From Clostridia bacterium (GTDB lineage: Bacteria; Bacillota; Clostridia; Oscillospirales; CAG-272): a stretch of 6,350 bases of DNA. The DNA lies in contig JAFOAB010000355.1 in the NCBI GenBank assembly GCA_017382555.1, positions 1 to 6,350 on the forward strand, written 5' to 3'. Below the pieces are notes generated by a model. That model saw nothing but the letters and a program-made list of their open reading frames with translations, was not told the origin of the DNA and made no database searches. Positions within the stretch are counted from its first letter, which is position 1. The number at the start of each line of letters is the position of its first letter. Below, piece after piece: positions 1 to 5,973 of the stretch. Both the position numbers and the translations under genes were made by a program.

Positions 1-761
1 TAGGAAACGTTGGGAACGCCGGCAATCTCACATGCGGTGGGAGCACCCATGGAGTCAGCGTGCTGGGAAATAAGCTTGCAGCCGCCTGCGATAAGGTTGT
101 TAGCAGCTTCCTTCTCTGCAGCCTCGTCGTACCAGCTTCCGGTGAAGGAAACGTCCATGGTAACGGTGGGGCAAACGCTCTTAGCGCCAAGGTAGAAGGA
201 GGTGTAACCGGAGATAACCTCTGCGTAGGTGAATGCGCCAACGTAGCCGATCTTAGCCTCAGCTGCGGTGAACTTGCCTGCTGCGATCATCTCGTTGAGC
301 TTCATACCTGCAGCGATACCTGCAAGATATCTACCCTCGTAGATAGAAGCGAATGCGTTGTGGTAGTTGGAAAGGCCCTCGGTGTGAGCTCTGGTACCGG
401 TAGCGTGGCAGAACTGAACAGCGGGGAAATCCTTAGCAGCCTGGATCATGTAAGGCTCGTGACCGAAGCTATCTGCGAAGATAAGGGAGCAGCCCTGGTC
501 AACAAGGTCAGCAGCTGCATCGTAGCACTCCTGGCCCTCGGGGATATTTACCTTGATGATAACCTGATCATCGGAAAGACCGAGATTCTTCTGTGCGGTC
601 TTTGCAGCGTTGATGAAGTTAAGGTCATAGGTAGAGTTCTCGTCATGCAGGAAAATAAAGCCAACCTTGAAATCGGCATTAGATGCACCGCAGGACGCAA
701 AGATAGTGCTAAAGGATGCTACCATCAGCACTGCGAGAATAAGGGAAATTACTCTTTTCAT
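1..761 (-). CDS. BMP-family (PnrA/Med-like) ABC transporter substrate-binding lipoprotein, 3' end cut by the window edge
   Basis: Reading leftward from the ATG at 761, the frame stays open to the window edge and gives 253 codons; the stop lies outside. Residues 1-24 form a lipoprotein signal peptide: MKR, a hydrophobic stretch, then FASC with Cys24 as the likely lipidated residue. The mature part has features of the basic-membrane-protein family: VGFIFLHDENSTYD (33-46), YEGRYLAGIAAG (141-152), GYVGAF (172-177), GSWYDE (208-213) and QHADSMG (233-239). Family members run about 330-370 residues, so roughly a quarter or more is missing. Known relatives (PnrA of Treponema, BmpA of Lactococcus) bind nucleosides outside the membrane and pass them to an ABC importer. 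Start choice rests on GGAGG at 771-775, 9 nt upstream. It follows xpt by 54 nt with no terminator or clear promoter between, so it is probably co-transcribed. Purine nucleoside or base as ligand is inferred from the xpt and deoD neighbours; permease and ATPase genes are expected beyond the left edge but are not visible. Confidence 0.9.
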   Translation of the reverse strand, partial: MKRVISLILAVLMVASFSTIFASCGASNADFKVGFIFLHDENSTYDLNFINAAKTAQKNLGLSDDQVIIKVNIPEGQECYDAAADLVDQGCSLIFADSFGHEPYMIQAAKDFPAVQFCHATGTRAHTEGLSNYHNAFASIYEGRYLAGIAAGMKLNEMIAAGKFTAAEAKIGYVGAFTYAEVISGYTSFYLGAKSVCPTVTMDVSFTGSWYDEAAEKEAANNLIAGGCKLISQHADSMGAPTACEIAGVPNVS

Positions 762-815
762 TGCTAAAATCCTCCAAAAATTTTTATTTTCAAAAGGTCA
801 AGCCTTTATCAAATA

Positions 816-1388
816 CTAACAGAACTTAATTCCGTCCTCGGGAGACATAGAAGCGATCCTTGCAAGCGAATGAACCTGATAGCCCATTGCACGAACAGCG
901 TCGCCACCGCCCTGATAAGCCTTTTCAACAACTGTACCGCAGCCAACGACGTGCGCGCCTGCCTGCTCGCAAAGCCTGATAAGCGCCTTGAGTGCATTAC
1001 CGCCCGCAAGAAAATCGTCGATAATTAGCACACGATCGTCAGGGGTCAGATACTTCGCGGATACGGAAATATTGTATTCAATTCCCTTCGTATACGAATA
1101 GCAGGAAGCGGAATAGAGCTTATCGTCGCTGTTTTTGCCGAAAAGCTTTTTAGCATACAAAACGGGACAGCCGAAATGCATAGCAGCAAGACAAGCGATA
1201 CCGATTCCGGAGGATTCAACGGTAAGGATCTTATTTACTTCCTTATCACCGAAAACCTCAAGAAACTCCTCGCATCCTTTACTAATAAGCGAAACGTCGA
1301 TCTGATGATTGAGAAAATGGTCAATCTTCAGCACGTCACCGGGGAGAACCTTGCAGTTTTGGCTGATTGCCTCTTCTATAACACGCAT
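816..1388 (-). CDS. xpt: Xanthine phosphoribosyltransferase
   Basis: This 190-residue protein has the length and layout of Bacillus-type Xpt, a cytosolic type I phosphoribosyltransferase that makes XMP (and GMP) from xanthine (or guanine) and PRPP. Visible signatures are VLPGDVLKIDHFLNHQID (14-31), TVESSG (56-61), the PRPP-binding loop VLIIDDFLAGG (120-130), EKAYQGG (155-161) and SLARI (174-178), each with a counterpart at the same place in B. subtilis Xpt as I recall it. The ATG at 1388 is preceded by AGGGGG about 7 nt upstream; the stop is TAG. The gene has its own promoter close upstream and is followed by the BMP lipoprotein gene, pairing base salvage with probable purine uptake. Many Firmicutes xpt genes are controlled by a guanine or xanthine riboswitch; here the leader is only about 24 nt, so none fits. 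Overlapping frames on the other strand are shadows. Confidence 0.96.
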   Translation of the reverse strand: MRVIEEAISQNCKVLPGDVLKIDHFLNHQIDVSLISKGCEEFLEVFGDKEVNKILTVESSGIGIACLAAMHFGCPVLYAKKLFGKNSDDKLYSASCYSYTKGIEYNISVSAKYLTPDDRVLIIDDFLAGGNALKALIRLCEQAGAHVVGCGTVVEKAYQGGGDAVRAMGYQVHSLARIASMSPEDGIKFC

Positions 1389-1418
1389 ATGAAGCCCCCT
1401 AAAAAATAAGATAATAAT

Positions 1419-1447
1419 ATCTTAACATTTTCGACACATTTTTGCAA
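1419..1447 (-). promoter_or_regulatory. SigA-type promoter of xpt, extended -10
   Basis: On the minus strand TTGCAA (1447-1442) and TAAGAT (1424-1419) are separated by 17 nt. A TGT directly before the -10 forms a TGn extension. Each hexamer matches consensus at 4 of 6 positions. Initiation would fall near 1412, leaving a leader of about 24 nt that contains the ribosome binding site and no room for a folded aptamer. It lies downstream of the deoD terminator, so xpt needs its own promoter. Confidence 0.65.
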
Positions 1448-1494
1448 TTGATAAATGAAAGATATATTACCAATTTTTAAACTCGTGATTTAGT

Positions 1495-1532
1495 AAAAAT
1501 ACACAACCCCAAAAAAGCAGGGGTTGTGTATT
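1495..1532 (-). terminator. Rho-independent terminator of deoD
   Basis: The arms 1498-1510 and 1520-1532 are perfectly complementary (13 bp, with ACACAACCCC at the core) around a 9-nt loop. Read on the minus strand the hairpin is followed by a five-T run (1499-1495, overlapping the outer A-T pairs). It begins 6 nt after the deoD stop. The plus strand shows no T run after the stem, so it acts leftward and separates deoD from xpt. Confidence 0.9.
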
Positions 1533-1537
1533 ACATA

Positions 1538-2257
1538 TTACAGATTGATTGCAGTATTAAGTGCCGCCTCCATCATCTGCGTGAAGGAGGTCTGACGCTC
1601 GAGAGCGGTGGTGGCAACACCTGTGAAAATCTCATCGGAAATCGTCAAAATTCCGAGCGCGCGCTTTTTTGCCTTTGCGGCATTCATATAGAGAGCGGCG
1701 CACTCCATTTCGACGCAAAGGACGTTCATACCGGCAAAGCGAGGTGCGGAATCGGGATCATCGGAATAGAAGGTGTCACTTGAAAGGACGTTACCGACGT
1801 GTACGGTAGCGCCAAGCTTAAGTGCCTCCTCCCTTGCCTTACACAGAAGGTCAAAATCGCCTATGGGAGCATAGCTGCCGGGGAGACGGAACTGAGAGCC
1901 GTAAGCGCTATTGGTGGAAGCGCCCTGCGCAAGCACGATATCGCGTACCTTAACGTTCTCCTGCATAGAGCCTGCGGAGCCTACACGGAATATAGCCTCA
2001 ACCCCGAAAATGTTGTAAAGCTCCCAGCTGTAAATACCGATAGAGGGCATACCCATACCGCTTGCCATTACGGAAACGGGAACTCCCTTCCACATGCCGG
2101 TATAGCCCTGAACGCCGCGAACGTTATTGACAAGACGAGCGTTTTCAAGGAAATTCTCCGCTATGAATGCGGATCTGAGGGGGTCTCCCGGCATAAGAAC
2201 AGCATCTGCAAAATCACCGGGCTTTGCATTTATATGAGGGGTGGGATAATTAGACAT
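1538..2257 (-). CDS. deoD: Purine nucleoside phosphorylase, DeoD type
   Basis: From the ATG at 2257 the product is 239 residues, the same length as E. coli DeoD, a cytosolic hexamer that splits purine (deoxy)nucleosides with phosphate to a free base and (deoxy)ribose-1-phosphate. Conserved parts are TPHINAKPGDFAD (6-18; His8 corresponds to the His donated across the subunit interface), phosphate-binding MPGDPLR (22-28) and RVGSAG (91-96), nucleoside-binding VEME (182-185), catalytic Asp208 in TISDEI and Arg221 in ALERQTSF, matching E. coli Asp204 and Arg217 with a constant offset of four. An upstream ATG at 2293 would add 12 residues, but it lies upstream of the predicted transcription start and the family does not carry such an extension; AAAGGCGG 7 nt before 2257 settles the start. 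The gene is monocistronic, with its own promoter and terminator, and supplies bases to the Xpt encoded next to it. Confidence 0.96.
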   Translation of the reverse strand: MSNYPTPHINAKPGDFADAVLMPGDPLRSAFIAENFLENARLVNNVRGVQGYTGMWKGVPVSVMASGMGMPSIGIYSWELYNIFGVEAIFRVGSAGSMQENVKVRDIVLAQGASTNSAYGSQFRLPGSYAPIGDFDLLCKAREEALKLGATVHVGNVLSSDTFYSDDPDSAPRFAGMNVLCVEMECAALYMNAAKAKKRALGILTISDEIFTGVATTALERQTSFTQMMEAALNTAINL

Positions 2258-2264
2258 AAGTATA

Positions 2265-2272
2265 CCGCCTTT
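2265..2272 (-). promoter_or_regulatory. Ribosome binding site that fixes the deoD start
   Basis: On the minus strand AAAGGCGG stands 7 nt before the ATG at 2257. The alternative ATG at 2293 lies within a few bases of the -10 element (2289-2284), upstream of where the mRNA should begin, so it cannot be used from this promoter. Confidence 0.8.
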
Positions 2273-2283
2273 CTTTTTGTAGT

Positions 2284-2313
2284 ATTCTACCAAAATCTAA
2301 TAGGAATTGTCAA
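2284..2313 (-). promoter_or_regulatory. SigA-type promoter of deoD
   Basis: On the minus strand there is a perfect -35 TTGACA (2313-2308), an 18-nt spacer and TAGAAT (2289-2284, 5 of 6) with TGG directly before it as an extended -10. Initiation would be near 2277, about 20 nt before the ATG. This is one of the best promoter matches in the window. Confidence 0.82.
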
Positions 2314-2324
2314 GTACGGATAAG

Positions 2325-2336
2325 ATTGATATCAAT
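2325..2336. promoter_or_regulatory. Perfect 12-bp palindrome, possible operator in the divergent deoD/etf region
   Basis: ATTGATATCAAT equals its own reverse complement. It ends 11 nt upstream of the deoD -35 element and about 70 nt upstream of the etf -35. The position would suit a transcription factor acting on one or both promoters, but AT-rich intergenic DNA yields short palindromes by chance and I do not recognise a family consensus. Confidence 0.3.
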
Positions 2337-2384
2337 TTAACGATTTTATGTAAACATAACAAAAAATGGCTGAAATAATATCGT

Positions 2385-2402
2385 TTGTGACGAAATTGAC
2401 AG
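2385..2402. promoter_or_regulatory. Rex-like operator candidate upstream of the etf-dehydrogenase operon
   Basis: The sequence TTGTGAC-GAAA-TTGACAG matches the commonly cited Rex pattern TTGTGAA-N4-TTCACAA at 11 of 14 fixed positions. It ends 7 nt before the proposed -35 of the operon. Rex senses the NADH/NAD+ ratio and controls fermentation and ETF genes in many Bacillota, so the location makes sense for an NAD+-reducing lactate oxidation complex. The two half-sites match each other poorly (4 of 7), so the call is tentative. Confidence 0.3.
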
Positions 2403-2409
2403 TAGACGA

Positions 2410-2438
2410 TTGAAAATCCTTCAAATTTATGTTATAAA
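2410..2438 (+). promoter_or_regulatory. SigA-type promoter of the etfB-etfA-lctD operon
   Basis: TTGAAA (2410-2415) and TATAAA (2433-2438) are 17 nt apart, with TGT directly before the -10 as an extended -10. Initiation near 2445 gives a leader of about 28 nt ending in the AAGGA site of etfB. A perfect TTGACA at 2396-2401 is also present but has no -10 at workable spacing, and is better read as part of the Rex-like sequence. Confidence 0.7.
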
Positions 2439-2472
2439 TATACAGTAAAGCACTTTATGAAAGGACGAGCTT

Positions 2473-3261
2473 ATGAACATTATCGTATGCATAAAGCAAG
2501 TACCCGACACTAACAAGGTCGAGGTAGATCCCGTAACCGGCGTTCTTAAAAGAAACGGCGTTGAGTCCAAAATGAATCCATATGACCTCTATGCCATCGA
2601 AACGGCATTGAGAATTAAAGAAGAAAAGGGTGGAACAGTTACTGTGCTTACCATGGGCCCTCCCCAGGCAGAGGCTGTAATTCGCGAGTCCTATTCTCTC
2701 GGTACGGATGCAGGTGTCCTGCTTACCGACCGCGCATTTGCAGGCGCCGACGTTCTTGCGACAAGCAAGGCGCTCGCCGGCGGAATTGACATTATCGGTG
2801 ATTACGATCTCATCATCTGCGGCAAGCAGAGCACCGACGGCGATACCGCACAGGTAGGTCCCGAGATTTCCGAGTGGCTTAAGATGCCCTCCGTTACAAA
2901 CGTTACCGCAGTTCACGAGATAACCGATACTACCATCACCGTATCCCGTGAGCTTCCCGAGGCAAGCGAAAAGCTTATGCTTACCTTCCCCTGCCTTATA
3001 AGTGTTGAGAAGGACATCTGCATACCCAGACTTCCCTCCTACCTCAAAAAGCAAGCAACAAAGGATCGCGAGATCAAATACGTAACCCTAAAGGACCTGC
3101 GCGATAATGCGCCCGAGGGCTACGGCCTTAACGGCTCTCCCACGCAGGTTCAGCGTATATTCCCGCCGGAAGTTAACGACCACTGCGAGGTTTGGACGGG
3201 AACCGCTGACGAGATAGCAATAAAGACAGCAAACAAGCTCAAAGAGCTTAAATTCATATAA
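2473..3261 (+). CDS. etfB: Electron transfer flavoprotein beta subunit, bifurcating type (LctB-like)
   Basis: This 262-residue protein is an ETF beta subunit (FixA/EtfB family). Signatures are MNIIVCIKQVPDT (1-13), MNPYDLYAIETAL (34-46), VLTMGPP (58-64) and DLIICGKQSTDGDTAQVGP (112-130), followed by the PRLPSY linker (185-190) and an extended C-terminal arm. The GDTAQVGP form of the loop is the one seen in bifurcating ETFs that bind a second FAD, where non-bifurcating ETFs bind AMP; that class assignment is family knowledge. In the complex this FAD would split or merge electrons between NAD(H), ferredoxin and the ETF alpha flavin. AAGGA lies 7 nt before the ATG. It is the first gene of the operon, with a 12-nt gap from its stop to the preferred etfA start. 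By context it corresponds to LctB of A. woodii. Confidence 0.95.
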   Translation: MNIIVCIKQVPDTNKVEVDPVTGVLKRNGVESKMNPYDLYAIETALRIKEEKGGTVTVLTMGPPQAEAVIRESYSLGTDAGVLLTDRAFAGADVLATSKALAGGIDIIGDYDLIICGKQSTDGDTAQVGPEISEWLKMPSVTNVTAVHEITDTTITVSRELPEASEKLMLTFPCLISVEKDICIPRLPSYLKKQATKDREIKYVTLKDLRDNAPEGYGLNGSPTQVQRIFPPEVNDHCEVWTGTADEIAIKTANKLKELKFI

Positions 3262-3265
3262 GGGG
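3260..3265 (+). promoter_or_regulatory. Ribosome binding site that fixes the etfA start
   Basis: AAGGGG ends 8 nt before the ATG at 3274, the usual spacing. An in-frame GTG at 3265 overlaps this site and so has no ribosome binding site of its own at useful distance. Confidence 0.75.
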
Positions 3266-3273
3266 TGATCGAT

Positions 3274-4461
3274 ATGCCAAAACTCGTTATTGATACTTCA
3301 AAAATCACGGATATCCCCGCGTTTCTGAAGCTTTGCCCCTTTGGCGCGCTTTATGAAAAGGACGGAAAGGTTGACGTTTCTGCGGCTTGTAAAATGTGCC
3401 GCATTTGCGTAAAGAAGGGCCCTGCGGGCGCCGCAACCTTCGTTGAAGATGAAAAGAAGCCCGAAATAAACAAAGCCGAGTGGAATGGCGTAGTCGTTTA
3501 CGTTGATCACGAGGACGGAAAGATTCACCCCGTAACGCTTGAGCTTCTCGGCAAAGCAAAGGAGCTTGCCGCAAAAATCAATCACAAGGTATGCGCTGTG
3601 TTTATCGGAAGCGAAATTACCGATAACGCAGAGGAGCTTCTGCACTACGGCTGTGACGAGGTTTACGTTTACGATAATCCCGCGCTCAAGCACTACATCC
3701 CCGAGCTTTATACAGCAGTATTTGAAAATTACATAAAGACCAATAAGCCCTGCGCAATTCTCGTCGGTGCCACCACTACGGGTCGCGAGCTTGCGCCGCG
3801 CATTGCAGCTCGCTTTAAGACCGGACTTACCGCAGACTGCACCATTCTCGATATGGCCGAAAACACCGACCTTATTCAGATCCGTCCCGCTTTCGGCGGT
3901 AACATTATGGCGCAGATCGTATGCCCCAACAACAGACCTCAGCTTGCCACCGTAAGATACAAGGTTATGTCCGCTTCCGAGCGTACCGATGCCGCTACGG
4001 GCAAGATCATCAACTGCTCACTTGACGGAATCGATCTCAACACCACCACCAAGGTTCTTGAGGTAGTTCCTAAGCAGAAGGTTACCACCATCGAAAGCGC
4101 TGACGTTATCGTTGCCGTAGGTCGCGGACTTAAGGCCAAGGAAGATATCCCGATGATCAAGGAATTTGCCGATCTCATCGGTGCGCAGATGGCTTGCACC
4201 CGTCCCCTCGTTGAGGCGGGCTGGATGGATGCAAAGCATCAGATCGGACTTTCCGGCAGAACCGTAAGACCGAAGCTTATCATCTGCCTCGGTATTTCCG
4301 GTGCCGTACAGTTCTCTGCGGGTATGAATAACTCCGACATTATCTTTGCGATAAACACGGACCCCAACGCCCCCATATTTAAAACCGCTCATTACGATCT
4401 CGTAGGTGACATTTATGAGATCATACCCAAGCTTATCGCACAGATCAAGGAGGGCAAATAA
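3274..4461 (+). CDS. etfA: Electron transfer flavoprotein alpha subunit with N-terminal [4Fe-4S] segment (LctC-like)
   Basis: Starting at the ATG at 3274 gives 395 residues; the in-frame GTG at 3265 would add three. Residues 1-55 form a ferredoxin-like segment with Cys21 in LCPFGAL and Cys39, Cys42, Cys45 in CKMCRICVKKGP, a C-x17-C-x2-C-x2-C set able to hold one [4Fe-4S] cluster. Standard EtfA proteins (about 310-340 residues) lack it, while LctC of the A. woodii lactate dehydrogenase complex has one. The EtfA core follows: GATTTGRELAPRIAA (165-179), RPAFGGNIMA (204-213), and the FAD-binding shuttle domain with TRPLVEAGW (309-317), GLSGRTVRPK (325-334), GISGAVQF (340-347) and NTDPNAPIF (361-369). 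The position that is usually His in the QHxAGM motif, next to the flavin, is Phe347 here. The product should carry electrons between the EtfB flavin and the dehydrogenase encoded next. Its stop overlaps the lctD start by one base. Confidence 0.94.
   Translation: MPKLVIDTSKITDIPAFLKLCPFGALYEKDGKVDVSAACKMCRICVKKGPAGAATFVEDEKKPEINKAEWNGVVVYVDHEDGKIHPVTLELLGKAKELAAKINHKVCAVFIGSEITDNAEELLHYGCDEVYVYDNPALKHYIPELYTAVFENYIKTNKPCAILVGATTTGRELAPRIAARFKTGLTADCTILDMAENTDLIQIRPAFGGNIMAQIVCPNNRPQLATVRYKVMSASERTDAATGKIINCSLDGIDLNTTTKVLEVVPKQKVTTIESADVIVAVGRGLKAKEDIPMIKEFADLIGAQMACTRPLVEAGWMDAKHQIGLSGRTVRPKLIICLGISGAVQFSAGMNNSDIIFAINTDPNAPIFKTAHYDLVGDIYEIIPKLIAQIKEGK
4447..4454 (+). promoter_or_regulatory. 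Strong ribosome binding site of the dehydrogenase gene, inside the etfA 3' end
   Basis: AAGGAGGG, nearly the full anti-16S complement, lies within the last codons of etfA and 6 nt before the ATG at 4461. Together with the TAATG stop/start overlap it implies translational coupling and balanced synthesis of the two subunits. Confidence 0.8.
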
Positions 4462-5846
4462 TGTTTAACGCAACTAATAAGACCGATATTTTTAATTTAA
4501 TTAATGACAAGTCCAGAGTATTCTTTGGTGAGGATATCATCGAGGAGTACAGCCACGACGAGCTCGGCGGCACCTACAGCAAGCCCGATGCGGTTGTCAA
4601 GGCTATATCTGCAGATGAGATCAGCGCAGTATGTAAGTACGCATACGAGCACGATATCCCCGTAACGGCAAGAGGAAGCGGCACTGGCCTTGTCGGCTCC
4701 TGTGTACCTGTTTGCAACGGTATTATCATCGATACCACACTTATGAACCACTTTCTTGAGCTTGACGAGGAAAACCTTACACTCACCGTAGAGCCCGGTG
4801 TGCTTTTAATGGAAATTTCCAAGTACGTTGAGGAGCATGATCTCTTCTATCCTCCGGACCCCGGCGAAAAGACCGCGACTATCGGAGGTAACATCAGCAC
4901 CAATGCAGGCGGTATGCGCGCAGTTAAGTACGGTGTAACCCGCGACTACGTTCGTCAGCTTGAAGTAGTACTTCCCGACGGAAGAATCGTAACCTTCGGC
5001 GGCAAGATCGTTAAGAATAGCTCCGGATACGATCTGAAGGACCTTATTATAGGAAGCGAGGGTACCCTCGGTATCATCACCAAGGCAACGCTGAAGCTCC
5101 TTCCCCTCCCGAAGAAGACCATTAGCCTTCTTATCCCGTTCCCCGATCTTTCCACCGCTATCAAAACCGTACCCGCTATCATCAAGGCTAAGTGCATTCC
5201 TACCGCAATAGAGTTTATGCAGAAGGAAGTAATTTCCGATGCTGAAAGCTATCTCGGAAGCAAGTTCCCCGACAGCTCTGCAGATGCGTATCTGCTTCTC
5301 AAGTTTGACGGTCAGAGCACTCAGGAGATCGAGGGCTACTATGACGGAGCCGCTCAGATCTGCCTCGAGCGCGGTGCAAAGGATATCTTCATAAGCGACA
5401 CTGCAGAGCGAGACGAGACCATTTGGAAGGCACGCGGTGCATTCCTTGAGGCTATCAAGAACTCCACCACCGATATGGACGAGGTCGACGTTGTCGTTCC
5501 CCGCAGTAACGTAAGTGAAATGGTTGAATTCTCCCATAAGCTGCAGGAGAAGGTCGGTGCACGTATCAAGTGCTTCGGTCACGCCGGTGACGGAAACCTC
5601 CACATTTACGTGCTTAAGGACGATCTCACCGAGGAGCAGTGGAAGGAAAAGCTTGCCGAGGCAATGGACCATATGTACGCCAAGGCAAAGGAGCTTAAGG
5701 GCGAGGTATCCGGCGAGCACGGTATCGGCTACGCAAAGAAGGAATATCTCCATCGCTCTCTTGATCCCGTATCCATCGAGCTGATGCGCGGTATCAAAAA
5801 GGTATTCGACCCCAAGAATCTCCTTAACCCCGGCAAGATATTCTAA
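4461..5846 (+). CDS. lctD: FAD-dependent D-2-hydroxyacid dehydrogenase, probable lactate dehydrogenase subunit LctD (GlcD family)
   Basis: This 461-residue protein is a VAO/GlcD-type flavoenzyme, close to the length of A. woodii LctD. The FAD-binding half shows ARGSGTGLVG (70-79), DPGEKTATIGGN (133-144) with STNAGGMRAVKYGVTRDYV (146-164), and GSEGTLGII (198-206). The substrate half shows WKARGA (322-327), VVVPRS (344-349), FGHAGDGNLH (372-381) and SGEHGIG (417-423); His374, His381 and Glu419 match the metal ligands of D-2-hydroxyglutarate and D-lactate dehydrogenases of this family. The end, FDPKNLLNPGKIF, is typical. It oxidises a 2-hydroxyacid to the 2-oxoacid in the cytosol and passes electrons to the ETF. 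Lactate is inferred from the etfB-etfA(FeS)-lctD order; glycolate, 2-hydroxyglutarate or another hydroxyacid cannot be excluded, since no lactate permease or racemase is visible. Starts 1 nt inside the etfA stop; ends in tandem TAATAA. Confidence 0.9.
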   Translation: MFNATNKTDIFNLINDKSRVFFGEDIIEEYSHDELGGTYSKPDAVVKAISADEISAVCKYAYEHDIPVTARGSGTGLVGSCVPVCNGIIIDTTLMNHFLELDEENLTLTVEPGVLLMEISKYVEEHDLFYPPDPGEKTATIGGNISTNAGGMRAVKYGVTRDYVRQLEVVLPDGRIVTFGGKIVKNSSGYDLKDLIIGSEGTLGIITKATLKLLPLPKKTISLLIPFPDLSTAIKTVPAIIKAKCIPTAIEFMQKEVISDAESYLGSKFPDSSADAYLLLKFDGQSTQEIEGYYDGAAQICLERGAKDIFISDTAERDETIWKARGAFLEAIKNSTTDMDEVDVVVPRSNVSEMVEFSHKLQEKVGARIKCFGHAGDGNLHIYVLKDDLTEEQWKEKLAEAMDHMYAKAKELKGEVSGEHGIGYAKKEYLHRSLDPVSIELMRGIKKVFDPKNLLNPGKIF

Positions 5847-5860
5847 TAAGCTCAAATAAA

Positions 5861-5904
5861 AGAAGGATAGAGAACGTTAAAATTCTCTATCCTTCTCATT
5901 TTTT
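5861..5904 (+). terminator. Rho-independent terminator of the etfB-etfA-lctD operon
   Basis: The arms 5861-5874 and 5883-5896 are perfectly complementary (14 bp, AGAAGGATAGAGAA and its complement) around an 8-nt loop, followed by CA and six Ts (5899-5904). It begins 14 nt after the lctD stop and closes the operon, so a fourth co-transcribed gene is unlikely. Confidence 0.92.
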
Positions 5905-5944
5905 CTAAAACACCGTTTGATAATAATAGCCGTCCTACGTTAAC

Positions 5945-5961
5945 CTCCCTTGTAAAGGGAG
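5945..5961. repeat. Short perfect hairpin CTCCCTT-GTA-AAGGGAG, possibly part of a dispersed repeat
   Basis: Arms 5945-5951 and 5955-5961 pair over 7 bp with a 3-nt loop. Similar CCTCCCTT/AAGGGAGG hairpins recur between genes in many gut Clostridia, which is general recollection, not a match made here. No T run follows on either strand, so it does not look like a terminator. A looser inverted pair surrounds it: CTACG-TTAACC at 5935-5945 and GGTTAA-agg-CGTAG at 6006-6019. Confidence 0.35.
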
Positions 5962-5973
5962 ACTTTGCCTTCT

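Noticed and set aside
60..767. 235-codon plus-strand frame at the left end
   Set aside because: It is antisense to the BMP lipoprotein gene, whose signal peptide, lipobox and family motifs are clear on the minus strand; the plus frame has no matching ribosome binding site or known motif.
793..807. Small hairpin AAAGG-TCAAG-CCTTT between xpt and the lipoprotein gene as a terminator
   Set aside because: The stem is only 5 bp with two G-C pairs and no direct T run, so it is too weak to end the transcript; the two genes are better read as one operon.
1389..1497. Purine riboswitch upstream of xpt
   Set aside because: I looked for the conserved aptamer core and paired loops and found neither; the promoter elements at 1419-1447 leave only about 24 nt of leader.
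2396..2401. TTGACA as the -35 of the etf operon
   Set aside because: With 16-18 nt spacing there is no -10-like hexamer (CTTCAA at 17). The TTGAAA/TATAAA pair 14 nt downstream fits much better.
2455..3054. 199-codon minus-strand frame over etfB
   Set aside because: It is a shadow of etfB, which has its full set of ETF beta signatures.
3265..3273. GTG at 3265 as the etfA start
   Set aside because: It overlaps the only ribosome binding site; the ATG at 3274 has that site at correct spacing.
4806..5855. 349-codon open frame on the minus strand across the dehydrogenase gene
   Set aside because: It lies opposite lctD, which has complete family motifs. Long antisense frames arise when a gene avoids codons whose complements are stops. 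The translated product shows no recognisable domain.
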